Below, piece by piece: positions 10,483 through 20,500 of a DNA stretch of 64,000 nucleotides. The notes under the pieces are model-generated. The model searched no databases, had not been told where the DNA came from, and saw only the letters and a list, made by a program, of their open reading frames with translations. Made by a program: the position numbers and the translations under genes. This DNA is from Patagioenas fasciata (lineage: Eukaryota > Chordata > Aves > Columbiformes > Columbidae). Each line of letters begins with the position of its first letter. The first letter of the stretch is position 1. The stretch is from NCBI RefSeq assembly GCF_037038585.1, contig NC_092526.1, positions 39,877,501-39,941,500 of the forward strand. The letters run 5' to 3'.

Positions 10483-10608
10483 GATGAGGCCCAGAAGACC
10501 TGTTTTCTACAGAGCATCCGCAGGCTGTGCAGATCTGCCAGGCACAAGGGCTTGTTGCAGGGCCTGGGCCTCTTCTGCCACAGCCAGAAGCTGGCAGACA
10601 ATATCAGG
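10483..10608 (+). pseudogene. Gene B1 exon b
   Basis: 126 bases, phase 0 at both ends, donor gtgagg. It reads DEAQKTCFLQSIRRLCRSAR followed by a conserved LLQGLG...LADNIR, a recognisable N-terminal segment of avian MROH proteins. Confidence 0.65.
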
Positions 10609-10928
10609 GTGAGGGGACAGCCAGAGGGTCCGGGGAAGGGGGAAAATGCCCCCGGGCACTGGCATGCTGTGCCGGCAGTGGTTAGAGCGGGGAGGGGCGG
10701 TGGCAAGCGGGCACAGATACCAAGTTTCCCCCGAGGGGACTCACTCGTGCGCTGCTGAGAAGCCCTGCCAGCGGATCCCCCAGCACCAGGGGCCGAAGGA
10801 AGGCGGACAGTCTGGGGACAGCACCAGGCTGGGGGCACAGGGGCTCTGCCAGCCCTGCACAACAGTGCCAGGTCTGCCTGCTCTGGGTGCTGGTGGCTGA
10901 CAGGTCCCACGGCGGTTCTGTTCTCCAG

Positions 10929-11000
10929 GCGGTGCTGCAAGAGGAGCCCAGGGACCACCTGCGCACAGCAGCAAGCCATGCTTGCCATCGCTGCCTTGAG
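10929..11000 (+). pseudogene. Gene B1 exon c with internal frame change
   Basis: Starts in frame with exon b (AVLQEEPRDHLRTA), but the family continuation QAMLAIAAL is read one base out. The same base string is present in B2 and B4 and the tail of it in B3, so the lesion predates the array or spread through it. The donor gtacct fits the downstream frame into exon d. Confidence 0.6.
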
Positions 11001-11177
11001 GTACCTGCAGCCCTGCTTCGGCTGGCAGCTCTCCACAGCCAGAGGCCCTGGGCCAGTCTGAGGTGCATCCGCCATGCAGGCCAGTCCCACAGTCCCGTCT
11101 GCAGGGTTGCTGCTCTCCCTGCTCACACCTTGTCTGGAGGGCGCAGGACATCAGGACTGTCCTCTGGCCCAGGCTCA

Positions 11178-11401
11178 GGGAAGGGAAGGGAAGGGAAGGG
11201 AAGGGAAGGGAAGGGAAGGGAAAGGAAGGGAAGGGAAGGGAAGGGAAGGGAAGGGAAGGGAAGGGAAGGGAAGGGAAGGGAAGGGAAGGGAAGGGAAGGG
11301 AAGGGAAGGGAAGGGAAGGGAAGGGAAGGGAAGGGAAGGGAAGGGAAGGGAAGGGAAGGGAAGGGAAGGGAAGGGAAGGGAAGGGAAGGGAAGGGAAGGG
11401 A
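11178..11401. repeat. (GGGAA)n microsatellite, gene B1 intron c-d, about 45 units
   Basis: An uninterrupted purine-only pentanucleotide array, with one AAAGG variant near 11221. Other copies: 24579-24702 (about 25 units), 37174-37342 (about 34 units, same AAAGG variant near 37201) and 44945-45075 (about 26 units). The GREGK and SLPFP open frames across it are artefacts. Confidence 0.97.
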
Positions 11402-11524
11402 GAAGGTGCCTCCAGTCAGCGCTCCCCCCACAGCCTCCAACCTTCCCAGCATTTCTTACCCAGAGGTGCCTCCAGGCACTTCTCCCAGCACAGGTATTCC
11501 ACAGGCCCCTCTCTCTCATTGCAG

Positions 11525-11645
11525 CACAGTGGAGACAGCGCTGGTGGACAAAAAAGAGGACCTCTTACACACCTGCTTCACCAGCGTCTTCTGGCTTCCT
11601 CCAAAAGTGGACATGCAGGGGCTGGACACTTCCCTTTACCACAAG
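11525..11645 (+). pseudogene. Gene B1 exon d
   Basis: Acceptor cattgcag, donor gtaagt. It reads TVETALVDKKEDLLHTCF and FWLPPKVDMQGLDTSLYHK. The motif VFWLP...MQGLD is highly characteristic of avian MROH N-terminal halves. Confidence 0.7.
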
Positions 11646-11967
11646 GTAAGTGCTGGCTGAGCTACAGGAATTCTGGGGTCCCCTGGGTCCCCCGGACTGC
11701 CCTGTGCCCAGAGATGCCTGGACATGTAAGGCAGGGCAGGCTCTCAGCTCTGCTTTCCCACCCTGCTTCTTCCCCACCATCCCGTGGGCCTGGCTTTGTC
11801 CAGTGCCGCAGACTGTGCTGCCTGCAGCAGCTCGTCTGCCCTGAGGCCTCTCGCAGGCGCCTCGAGGCAGTGCAGGTGTCCTCTCCTTGCGTGGGGAGTT
11901 CAGACCCGTCTCCTGGGGCCGAGAGGGACTGCCAAAAGTCTGCCACCAGCCTTGGTCCTCCCTGCAG

Positions 11968-12057
11968 ACCCTGCATGCCATGGACATCATGCTGCACACA
12001 CTGGTCCTCAGCATTCCTGCCTCCAGACTCAGCAAGGAGCTGCAGCATATCCTGCAG
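11968..12057 (+). pseudogene. Gene B1 exon e
   Basis: 90 bases, phase 0. It reads TLHAMDIMLHTLVLSIPASR then LSKELQHILQ. Retained in B4 (45645-45734) and deleted in B2 and B3. Confidence 0.65.
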
Positions 12058-12729
12058 GTCTGGAGCGAGCAAAGTGTGGGGCTGGCAGGGGCTGTTCTTC
12101 AGCCTGCAGGGAAGAGAGCGTCCACAGGCAGTCCCCATCCCAGTGCCAGGCACAGACCACCCTGCAGGGAGGGTTTCCGCCTCCACTGGCTGAGCCAGGG
12201 GCTGCCCAATGGGCTCTTCTGCAGCCCAGCATCACCTGCCTGCAAAGTCTCTTTGCCCCCCACGCAGCCCCCTTGTGTCCCCCTGCCTCATGGCCCTCGT
12301 GCTTTCTTCCCCCGACCCGGACAGGGCAGAGGCCTATGGGGACCTGGGCATCCTGCATGGGGAATGTGTCCCTGAAGCTCTGTCCTCCTGCTTTCCCGGG
12401 GGGCATTATCCCCATCCGCCATTGCAGACCCCCAGGGAGGCTCCTGCCTGCAAGACCTGCCTGCACAGAGAGGGCACATGTGGCTGCGTTCTGTGGGAGG
12501 GCACAGAAGGGAGCAGAGGATGCACTGGCGGTGACAGCTGCCGAGCTGCCTGGCCACCAGCTCGGCCTGGGAGATTTACACCGGCTGTAGGAACCCCACA
12601 ATGGGCTTTGCTCAGGCTCACAGGAAGCCTGGACTGCCTGCACAAGTGCAACTGGGAGATCTGCAGTGCTGCTTCTGCTGGCACCGGCCATCAGTTCCTA
12701 GGGCCCAGCAGCAGCTTCTCTCCTCCCAG

Positions 12730-12834
12730 ACGCTGCTGAGCTTCACCAAGTCCCCAAGCGCAGCGGTGCGAGAGAGGGCTGTGGGGAGGATTGGGATGCT
12801 GAGCTATTTGCTGGCCAGCTGGTCCTCACTGGAG
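12730..12834 (+). pseudogene. Gene B1 exon f
   Basis: 105 bases, phase 0, donor gtaagg. It reads TLLSFTKSPSAAVRERAVGR then a helix ending ASWSSLE, a HEAT helix pair. Retained in B4 (46407-46511) and deleted in B2 and B3. The intron before it (12058-12729) shows no other exon. Confidence 0.65.
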
Positions 12835-13109
12835 GTAAGGAGCCAGGCACTCTGCAGCCAGGCCGTCTCCCCATCCCTGCACACCAGAGCAGGATGGGGG
12901 TGCCTGTGAGGCAAGCCAGGCTGGAGGTTAGGGCACTCAGCAAGGCTCTGAAGCTGGGCTTTTCGTCCCTGCTTTCCCCATGCTCTTCTGTCCCCAGTCC
13001 TCTCTCTGCCAGGAGCCAGCTCTGCCCCCAGCAGCCCTGTGCCAGGAGCCACCACGGTGCGTGGAGCCCTGCAGGCTCTGCCAGTGTCTCACCGTCATCT
13101 TTCTTCCAG

Positions 13110-13247
13110 CTGCTGGCCGCCAGTGACATCACATCAGAGGATTTTGCTGTTCTGTACGATGCCTGGAGGTCTTGGAGACATGCAAGGATGGACATGCTGT
13201 CGCTGGTGCTACGAGGCCTCGTCACGCTGTCGCAGGGACCTGAGACA
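13110..13247 (+). pseudogene. Gene B1 exon g
   Basis: 138 bases, exactly the length of gene A exon 6 and paralogous to it (LLAASDITSEDFAVLYDAWR against LLLRTDFGSKKFAALYKTKS). It is open in B1. In B2 and B4 the arginine codon CGA at codon 35 is TGA. Confidence 0.65.
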
Positions 13248-13572
13248 GTGAGTGGGGCACAGTGAAGTGGAGCCAGGCTGGCAGCCTGGACCTCGGGCAG
13301 TGGATAACGTGGTGGTTTGGCTTTGGATGGGAGTCAGGGGGCGGGATGATGGCTCCAAACGGCTCCCCTGTCTTTGCTCTCCTGCCCTCCCTTCCCTCTC
13401 CCCGCTCTCCTCGCATCCCCATCAGTGCACTCGTGGCTCCCACTGGCCGGGAGGCTGCTACAGCAATTCTTGTGCCCACGGCCGGGAAGCCGGATGGAAG
13501 GCTGGTGCTCAGTGACCAGTGCATGTTGGTCTTCAGCTGCTTCACACAAAGCAAATTGTGCGTTTCATATAA

Positions 13573-13749
13573 AAGAGCAAAATGGAGGTCCCGTTGGAAG
13601 ATATCATGGAGACCCTGCAGTATGCCCGGGAAGATATCCAGACAAAGGCCCTACTTGTCATCAGAACCATGCTGGGTCATATGAGGAGGAAGGAGGCCAG
13701 CTCCAGCACTCTGGAGCTGGCAGAGAAGCTCCTGCCACTCTTCAACAAT
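13573..13749 (+). pseudogene. Gene B1 exon h
   Basis: Paralogue of gene A exon 7 (IMETLQYAREDIQTKALLVI, ending LAEKLLPLFNN, donor gtaagg). The region matching the gene A acceptor TTCTTACAG has become TTCATATAAAAG, a poor acceptor. The start given is by alignment and uncertain. Confidence 0.55.
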
Positions 13750-14167
13750 GTAAGGCTGCTGCAGGAGCCTGAGCCGCGATAACGGGCACACTGCAAGGAA
13801 ATGTGCCCATCAGCCCAGCCCTGCAGTCAGCACTCAGGCAGGGCTGCTCCCCTCCTCGCTCCCCTGGGCTCTGCAGCCCAGTACAGCTTCTCCCCGACAT
13901 GCTCATGCCTCCGGGCGACCTGAGACCCTGTGCTGGGTGCCAGCCCAGCCCCACGGTGTGTGCCCCAGAGGCTTTGCCCAGGCTGAGCCTGCTCTCCTCC
14001 TCAGCGTGTCCCTGGGATACTCTGCACTGCTGTGCCTGCTCTGGCTGGTGGCAAATGCTGAGTGACAATGGGAGCACTCAGGGGCACAGGTTTCCACCAC
14101 CTTATAGAAACTTCTTGCATGGCCTTGAACGGGCCCAGGGCTGTTCAGCTGCAGCTCCTGTTTTCAG

Positions 14168-14244
14168 TCCGTTCCCTGGCAGCTCAGACCATCCTCATCC
14201 TGCAATCAGCCAGGGGGCGGCCGACATCACAAGGGACCCTGTGA
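14168..14244 (+). pseudogene. Gene B1 terminal exon i
   Basis: Acceptor ttttcag. It reads RSLAAQTILILQSARGRP then TSQGTL and a TGA. It expects an upstream exon ending in phase 1, but exon h ends in phase 0. Confidence 0.6.
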
Positions 14245-14897
14245 GCGCTGTGCTGCTGCTGGCCCTGCAAAGCCAGGGAGAGGCACATCTCCCAAGGGGA
14301 AAATGGCTGTCTTTGACCAAAGGCGGATCAACAAGCCCAGTCTCTTGGCGGCCTTGGCACAGGGAGCGCCCTGGGCATGCTGAGCAGACAGGGTCACTCC
14401 TGGCCTCTCCTGCTGCCTGCAGGAGAACTCATCCCTCTGCTGGTCTGGCCCCAGTCATGTTTTACAAGTTTACCCCATGGGTTTCCCCCAAAAGAAGCCA
14501 TGTTTGTTCACGCCCTGGGAAAGTCTGTTCTTCAGGGGGGCAGAGGGCCAAGGGGAAATGGCAGCCTCAGAGGAAGGAGGGCTGCCTGGAGAGCTGCCCG
14601 ATGCCCTTCCATTCCAGCAGCTGCGCACCACAAGCTGATCCAGGGTGCCCTGGCGGCAGAGCCCCATCTGCCCCACAGGACCACAAAAACCCAGAGGGGA
14701 GCAGGACGAGAGAACCTTTTGGCAACCTGCCCTCTCCTCAGACAGCCCAGGGCACCAAGAGGCACCCGCGTTCTGCCAAGCTGGAGAGCCTCCATTCGCC
14801 CCGCTACACAGAGGCGGCAGCCACCTGTGTGCTCTGGGCCGGCACAGCCTTGGCCATGTGCCAGGGGAAGACTCCGTGTCCCTCGCTTCAGTGTCCT

Positions 14898-16491
14898 GAC
14901 CTGGAAAGCCTCATTTTTAGGGCCAAAATGCTCATTTTTAGGGTCTCGACCCGTCTTTCATTGGCCAGAGTTGCTTCTTCGTGGGACACTGTTCCAGTTG
15001 CAGAACCTAATCCCTCATTTTTAAGGGCAGAAAGTCTTGTTTCAAGGTCCAACGCTACATTTCTTCCATCCACAGCCTCATTTTTGCTTTCCAAAGTCTT
15101 TGTTTTGGCTTCCAAAGCCTCGTTTGAGGTTCCCAAGCCTCATGCTTCCAGTCCAAAGGCTCAGCTGTGCTTTGCAAAGTCTCCTTTAGAGAGTCCAAAG
15201 CTGCAACTGGAGTTTCCAAAGCCTCACTTTCAGGCTGCAAAGCATCATTTTTGGGATCCAGTCAGGTGTTTTGAGGGCCCAAGACACATCTGGACTGTCA
15301 AACCTTGATTTTAATGACCCAAAGCCACATTTGCAGGTCCCAAAACCTCACATTTAGTGTCCAGACCCTCATTTATGATGGGAACAGCTATCCCGTGTCT
15401 TTACAAAGTGGAGTGCAATAGACTTAGAGGTTTCACCAGTCAGTTAACAGGGAATGTTGTTGGGGACACACTGTGGCAGTTTCCTGATATCGGGCCTGTG
15501 GGAAACTACAAGAGTCCACCGCGTGGGAACAAGCGCTGGTGGAGAAACACAAGCAGCAAGGACTGTGTACCGCTCGATACATCGAGGACAGAGGGATTGA
15601 TACAGGATGATACATCAAGGACCGGGGGGTAACTTGTGACAGACCACAAAATGCTTTTATGGCAGCAGCTTTGGTGGGAAAGCAAAACGTATCATGTATG
15701 TAACGCCAGACTTAGCAAATCAGCAACACTTGAGCAAGCACCCCAGTCAGTGTAAATACAAGCCTGAATTTGTAATAAACATCTCTCTTCGCATCTCAAA
15801 AAGGGAGTCCATGGCTCCTTCGCTACGCACAGAGCGGGTATTGCTGGGGGAATAACGAAAGGCGTATCGGAAATCTTGCACCCCCCAAGCACCTCAGCTG
15901 ATGGGGAAAGGAGAAGGAATCACCTGAGCCCGGGGATCAGGACAAACAGGGCTTTGGAGAGAGCCCACGGGGACTCCTGTGGGCTCGCCCTTTATTCAAA
16001 TACAGTTTCTTTTGGTCGGTTGCTTGATTTTTGTTTGTTTGTTTCTTTCTTTTACGACTCATTCTCCTCTCTCAACATTTACCTCTAGTGAAGCCCATTT
16101 GTCTACATCTCTAAATTCCAAACCCCACTTTCAAAGTCCAAAGACTCATCTTAAGGGCCCAAAGCATCATTTTTAAGGCCCAAAGTCTGATTTTGGTCGC
16201 ACAAAGCCGCATCTCTAGAGTAAAGCTTCCTTTCTAGAATTCAGCCTGCAATTGTGAGGGCCTCAGTTTCAGCCTCCAAACACCCATTTTAGGGTGAAAA
16301 GCCCCAGATTTTCATACCAAAGCACCATTCTAGGGAACAAATCCTCCTCATTTCAGGGGTCAAAATCTCAGTTTCATTTTCAGAGCTCCACTTTTAGCAC
16401 CCAAGCCACATCTTGAAGACCCAAACCCTTCTTTTGAGGGTCCAAGCTCTCACTTATGCGCTCCAAACCCCTCTTTCCCAGCTCTAAGCCT
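14898..16491. repeat. Spacer minisatellite with LTR-like insertion (unit 2)
   Basis: Same organisation as 1497-3090: left 21-bp array to about 15379, LTR-like block about 15380-16088 (AATAAA near 15774), right array about 16089-16491. Only scattered substitutions separate it from the unit 1 spacer. Confidence 0.75.
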
Positions 16492-16540
16492 CCGCTGCAG
16501 TGTCCAAGGCCTCTTCCAGTGACCGAAGCTGCAGTTTTAC

Positions 16541-16831
16541 GGCCGGTAAGGAACCATCATGCCTTGCGGGAAAACGGCATCTGGAGGACAAGCTGTCTGA
16601 CCCGCCATTGGCTGGGAGGAGCCAAGCCGTAATCCCAGACAGCCAATCAGAGGAAAGAGCGCCGCAGGAAAGGGCGGGCACCTGCGCAGAGCAGCTGCCC
16701 CGGCCACCAGCAGAGCTGCACCGCGGGTGAAGGGCGGGACTGCAGCACAGCAGCTGACAGACCTGGGGGCCAATCAGAGACGGAATCGCCTCAGCAGAGG
16801 GCGGGCCCGAGCCACAGCACTGGCACTGCGG
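16541..16831 (+). promoter_or_regulatory. CCAAT/GC-box promoter of gene A2
   Basis: Same boxes as unit 1: inverted ATTGG near 16607, CCAATCAG near 16643 and 16770, GGGCGGG near 16672 and 16799, plus an extra GGGCGGG near 16732 where unit 1 has GGACGGG. The downstream leader donor is GG instead of GT at 16913-16914, so the leader intron (16913-17526) may not be spliced as in unit 1. Confidence 0.55.
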
Positions 16832-17526
16832 CGCCTGGTGTTCACATGGAATGCCAGGTGTAATCCACCTTGTACGGAAAAGTTCAGTATCTGCACTCAC
16901 GATTCTCAAGAGGGAAGGCTTAGCATGGCGTTATTATAGTTTTGTTTGAGTTTTTTTATATTCTTCCACCCATCTCGTGAGTGGATTTTTAGGTGTAGAA
17001 ATTCTAATATTGATGGCTGAAATTGTGAAGACTCTTGAGACAGGAGAGGCAAAAGTACTCATCTCTCTGTGGCTCAGTGCATAGTCAGGAGAGCAGCAGT
17101 GTCCGTCACGCTTTTACGCATCTGCTCTGTGCAGTCCTTTGTGACACCTTTAGATGAGTTCACATAGAAACTCCTCTTAAAAAAACAACCAACCAAACAA
17201 CAAATAAAAACAACTGGAGTTACATGGGAGCAGGGGAACAGTGTTTGAAAGGGCAAACTCGGTCCCAGCCCAGAGGTAGAGATGTGATGGAGAGAGCAGG
17301 ACACGACCCCTCACCGCAGCCCTGCACTGTCTGTCAAGACAGCGACGGGACAGGACAGGAGAGCGGAGCTGGCGAGGAGACCCCGAGCACAGCCCACGAC
17401 TTTCATTGCCAGTCCCGGCACTTCAGAGCACAGAGGCCTTTGCCTGAAGTTCCCCCTTCCCCAACAGGACAGAGGACTTTCCCTTAAGTTCCCGTCCTTC
17501 CCCCTCACTTCCCTGCATTTCACAGG

Positions 17527-20500
17527 ATGGCAGAGAGACCAACTCCCAGGACCCCAAGGGTGGCCTGGGAAGACATGGAGGCTTCCCAGGAGAGCAGCTC
17601 TCTGCTGGACGTCTGCAAGGTCCCCACGGTCCAGCTGATGCAGACCGGTGAGTGCAGGGCTGCCTCGGGGCTGCGCGAGGGTCCAGGCCAGTGAACAAAC
17701 GGGACAGTGAGTGCAACCAGCTCGATGCCAGGATCACGTTTCCTTGGCACAGTGGCAGCACGGTCCTGCAGGTGGGGGGCATGGCGGTGCTTGACCACCA
17801 GGGCTGCCCAGGACCAGCTGGGAGCTGGCCCCAGCACAGCCACCCTCCTCAGCCGTGCTGAGCTTAAAGATCTCTGCTCTAATCCTGCCCCCTCCAGTGA
17901 CAGCAGAACCTGTTTCCAGCTTCCCTGCAGGCACTGCTGACAACACTGCCAGGCATCTCTGGGCAGAGCTGCTCGTGCTGCTCAGCCAAGCAGCACCAGC
18001 AGGGTGGTCAGCACAATGTGTCTTCCCTCCCTTCCTTCCTCCTGTAGGTGTTTGGAGAAAACCGCCAGCCTGCTCAGATGACGGACATTCTCATGGTGGT
18101 CATTGAGGCCTTGACAGCAGAGGACATCTGCGACAGGCAGATGGGCAGTAGGGTCCTGGACACGGCCATGGGAGACTCGGCCTTCTGGATGACAGATGTA
18201 AGTGCCCTGTGGCTGGACTGTCCTGTCCGTGAGCCCTGTCAGGCCTTGTCCTTCCCTCCTTCCCTAAAGCAGCTCTCTCGGGCACCTGAAGCCATTTCAA
18301 GACAGCAGAGAAGGATGGGGAGGGCAGCGGTTTCAGTGGCAGCTTGGGGAATGGCTGCAGCAGCACCAGGGGCTGCAGCATCCTCACCCGTGTCACATCC
18401 AGGTGCCAAAGCTCATGAGATACATCTACAAAAACATTGAGGGCGTCTCCACGGAGCCAGCCCGGCACAGCCTGGACTCACTCCTCCTCCTGCTGACCGA
18501 GCGGTGTCCCAGGGAAGTGGTGAGGAGCCTGTTGGAGATCTCTCCAACATGTGACAGGTACTGGCCCTGACAGCCCTGGGGGCTTGTTCCCTGTGGGGAG
18601 GAGGGCACAGGGATTCTCTGGCTGCCAGACCCACAGAAAAGTGCAGGACATCCCCGAGGAGCAGGGCCTCCATCCCACCCATGTCCCAGCCCCACTGGGT
18701 CAGCCAGGCCCGCAGCAGCCAAAACTGGCCAACCTGGAGCCCAGAGCCACCATGCTCCTCCCTGCCCAAAGGGGAACACCACCTCAGGCCCCCTCCTGCT
18801 GCCCAGGCAGGGCAACCCAGGCACCCGAAGCAAAAATGGTGGGCAGGGCCAGGGCTGCAGCACCGCCTGGCTATGGAGGACCTGGCTTGGACATGCTGCC
18901 CTGGCCGAGTCAGCTCCGCTGACGGGCGCTCTGGCTCTGCAGCGCTGCCCTGGCCATGTGGGAGGTGATGATCTCCTTGCCTGGGACTTTGTGGAGCGTC
19001 TTGACCGAGCTGCGCAGCGTGCTCCAGGACCTGCGTCGGGACAAGGTGTTCAGCTGTGCCATGGAGGACGCCTCTACCTGTCTCTTGGCTGTGAGTGTCC
19101 ACACTCATCTTCAGGGCTGTGCCTGCCTCCGCGGGGAACCAGGCACAGCCCCCTCCCCGTCTGTCGGCCTCCGAATGGCCAGCTCCCCCAAGACATACGG
19201 ACACGGCCTCTCAGGGTCAGCAGGACCCTGCCCAACACCACCAGACCCTGTGCCAGAGCCTGGGGCTGCCCCGTGCAGTTTCAGCCCTGGTGAAAACACA
19301 GCATGTCTGCCCCTGCCCAGGCAGCACTGTGCTCACCCCCACCTGCATTGCCCTGCCCGGCTCTGCCCCCTGGAAACCTGGGGCAGGGACAGAGAAAGGG
19401 GCAGAAGCCAGAGACAGCCCAGTTGCTGGGCCTGGGGCAGAGGCACGGTCTCTGCACGGGCTGAGGGCCTTCAGCTCTGGGCAGAGGAGACACTTGCCAC
19501 CCGCCTTGTCGTGCCTCCTTCGTGCCAACGCAGTGGAGGGAGCCCCGCTGGCTCTGCTGGTCTCTCACTGCTGCCTTCACTTCAGCTGCTGCTGCGCACT
19601 GACTTCGGATCAAAGAAGTTTGCTGCCCTCTACAAAACCAAGAGTTTCCAGAGGCATCCAAGTTGAGTGATGCTCTTGGTGGTGCTCGAGAGCCTCATCA
19701 CACTTTCAAAGACACATATGATGGTGAGTGAGGCACATTCAGCTGGAGCCATGTTGGCAGCTGGGGGCTGGAGCAGTGGGTAATGAGTTGGCTTGGCCTC
19801 GGTGGGAGTCTGAATGTGGAGTGATGGCTCCAGTGCCCCTCTCTCCTATGGAGGGGGCTGGTGGGTGCCTGGGGAGCCCTCCAGGCACTGAGGGTTTCCC
19901 ACCCTTCCACCCCTTCAGGCTTGTCAGAGAAGGGGGTGGCTGAGCAGGGGATACTGCTCTCCTGCACCCCCTTCCCTGCTCCATGTTCTCCCCACATCCC
20001 CATCAGTGGCTGCTGCCTGTCAGGAGGCTGCTGCAGCGACCCCTGTGCCATCTGCTGGGAAGCTGAATGGGAGGCTGGTCCCCAGTGGCCAGAGCATTTT
20101 TGCCAGGGTGGTCTTTCAGCGCTTCACAATAAGGAAACTGTGTTTCTTACAGGCAAGAAAAATCTGGTCCTGCTGCCAGACATCATGGAGACCATGCAGG
20201 ACACCAGCAGCGATGTCAAGAGGAAGGCCCTGCTACTCTTCAGGAACATGATGGGTCACCTGGACAGGGAGGAGGCGAGCCCCATCGCTCTGCAGCTGGC
20301 GGAGAAGCTCCTGCCCCTCTTTGATGATGTAAGGCTGCCCTGGGAGCCCCAGCCTGAGCCCTACAGATGGGCACTTGGCAAAGACATCTGCCCCTCAGCC
20401 CAGCCCTGTGGGCAGCCCTCAGGCAGGGCTCCCCTCGTGCTCTTCTTGCATGGCCTTCCAGGGCTCTGGGGTCACCCAGTCTCAGCTGCAGATCTGGCCC

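Larger units (their letters stand above)
10206..14244 (+). pseudogene. Gene B1, N-terminal-type MROH pseudogene (most complete B copy)
   Basis: Exons: a 10206-10285, b 10483-10608, c 10929-11000, d 11525-11645, e 11968-12057, f 12730-12834, g 13110-13247, h about 13573-13749, i 14168-14244. In order they read LAVYGEEEEAVLCIQDFVKS, FLQSIRRLCRSARHKGLLQG, LQEEPRDHLRTA, CFTSVFWLPPKVDMQGLDTS, TLHAMDIMLHTLVL, AVRERAVGRIGMLSYLL, EDFAVLYDAW, IMETLQYAREDIQTKALL and RSLAAQTILIL. This is the N-terminal half of an avian MROH protein, then the family's middle exons, then its last exon. Missing are the parts matching gene A exons 2-5 and 8-11. Exon c needs two frames (LQEEPRDHLRTA, then MLAIAAL one base out), and h to i is out of phase. 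No promoter or start exon is evident at its 5' end. It is most likely a pseudogene. Confidence 0.7.
1979..15379 (+). repeat. Tandem unit 1 (13,401 bp)
   Basis: Equivalent points in the spacers, the promoters and genes A and B are all offset by 13,401 bp between unit 1 and unit 2. It holds LTR-like block, promoter, A1, olfactory relic, B1 and the left minisatellite half of the next spacer. It is the longest unit and shows no large internal deletion apart from the exon 2 segment. Confidence 0.9.

Noticed and set aside
11123..11452. SLPFP-repeat minus-strand protein
   Set aside because: A direct translation of the pentanucleotide microsatellite, with length varying between units.
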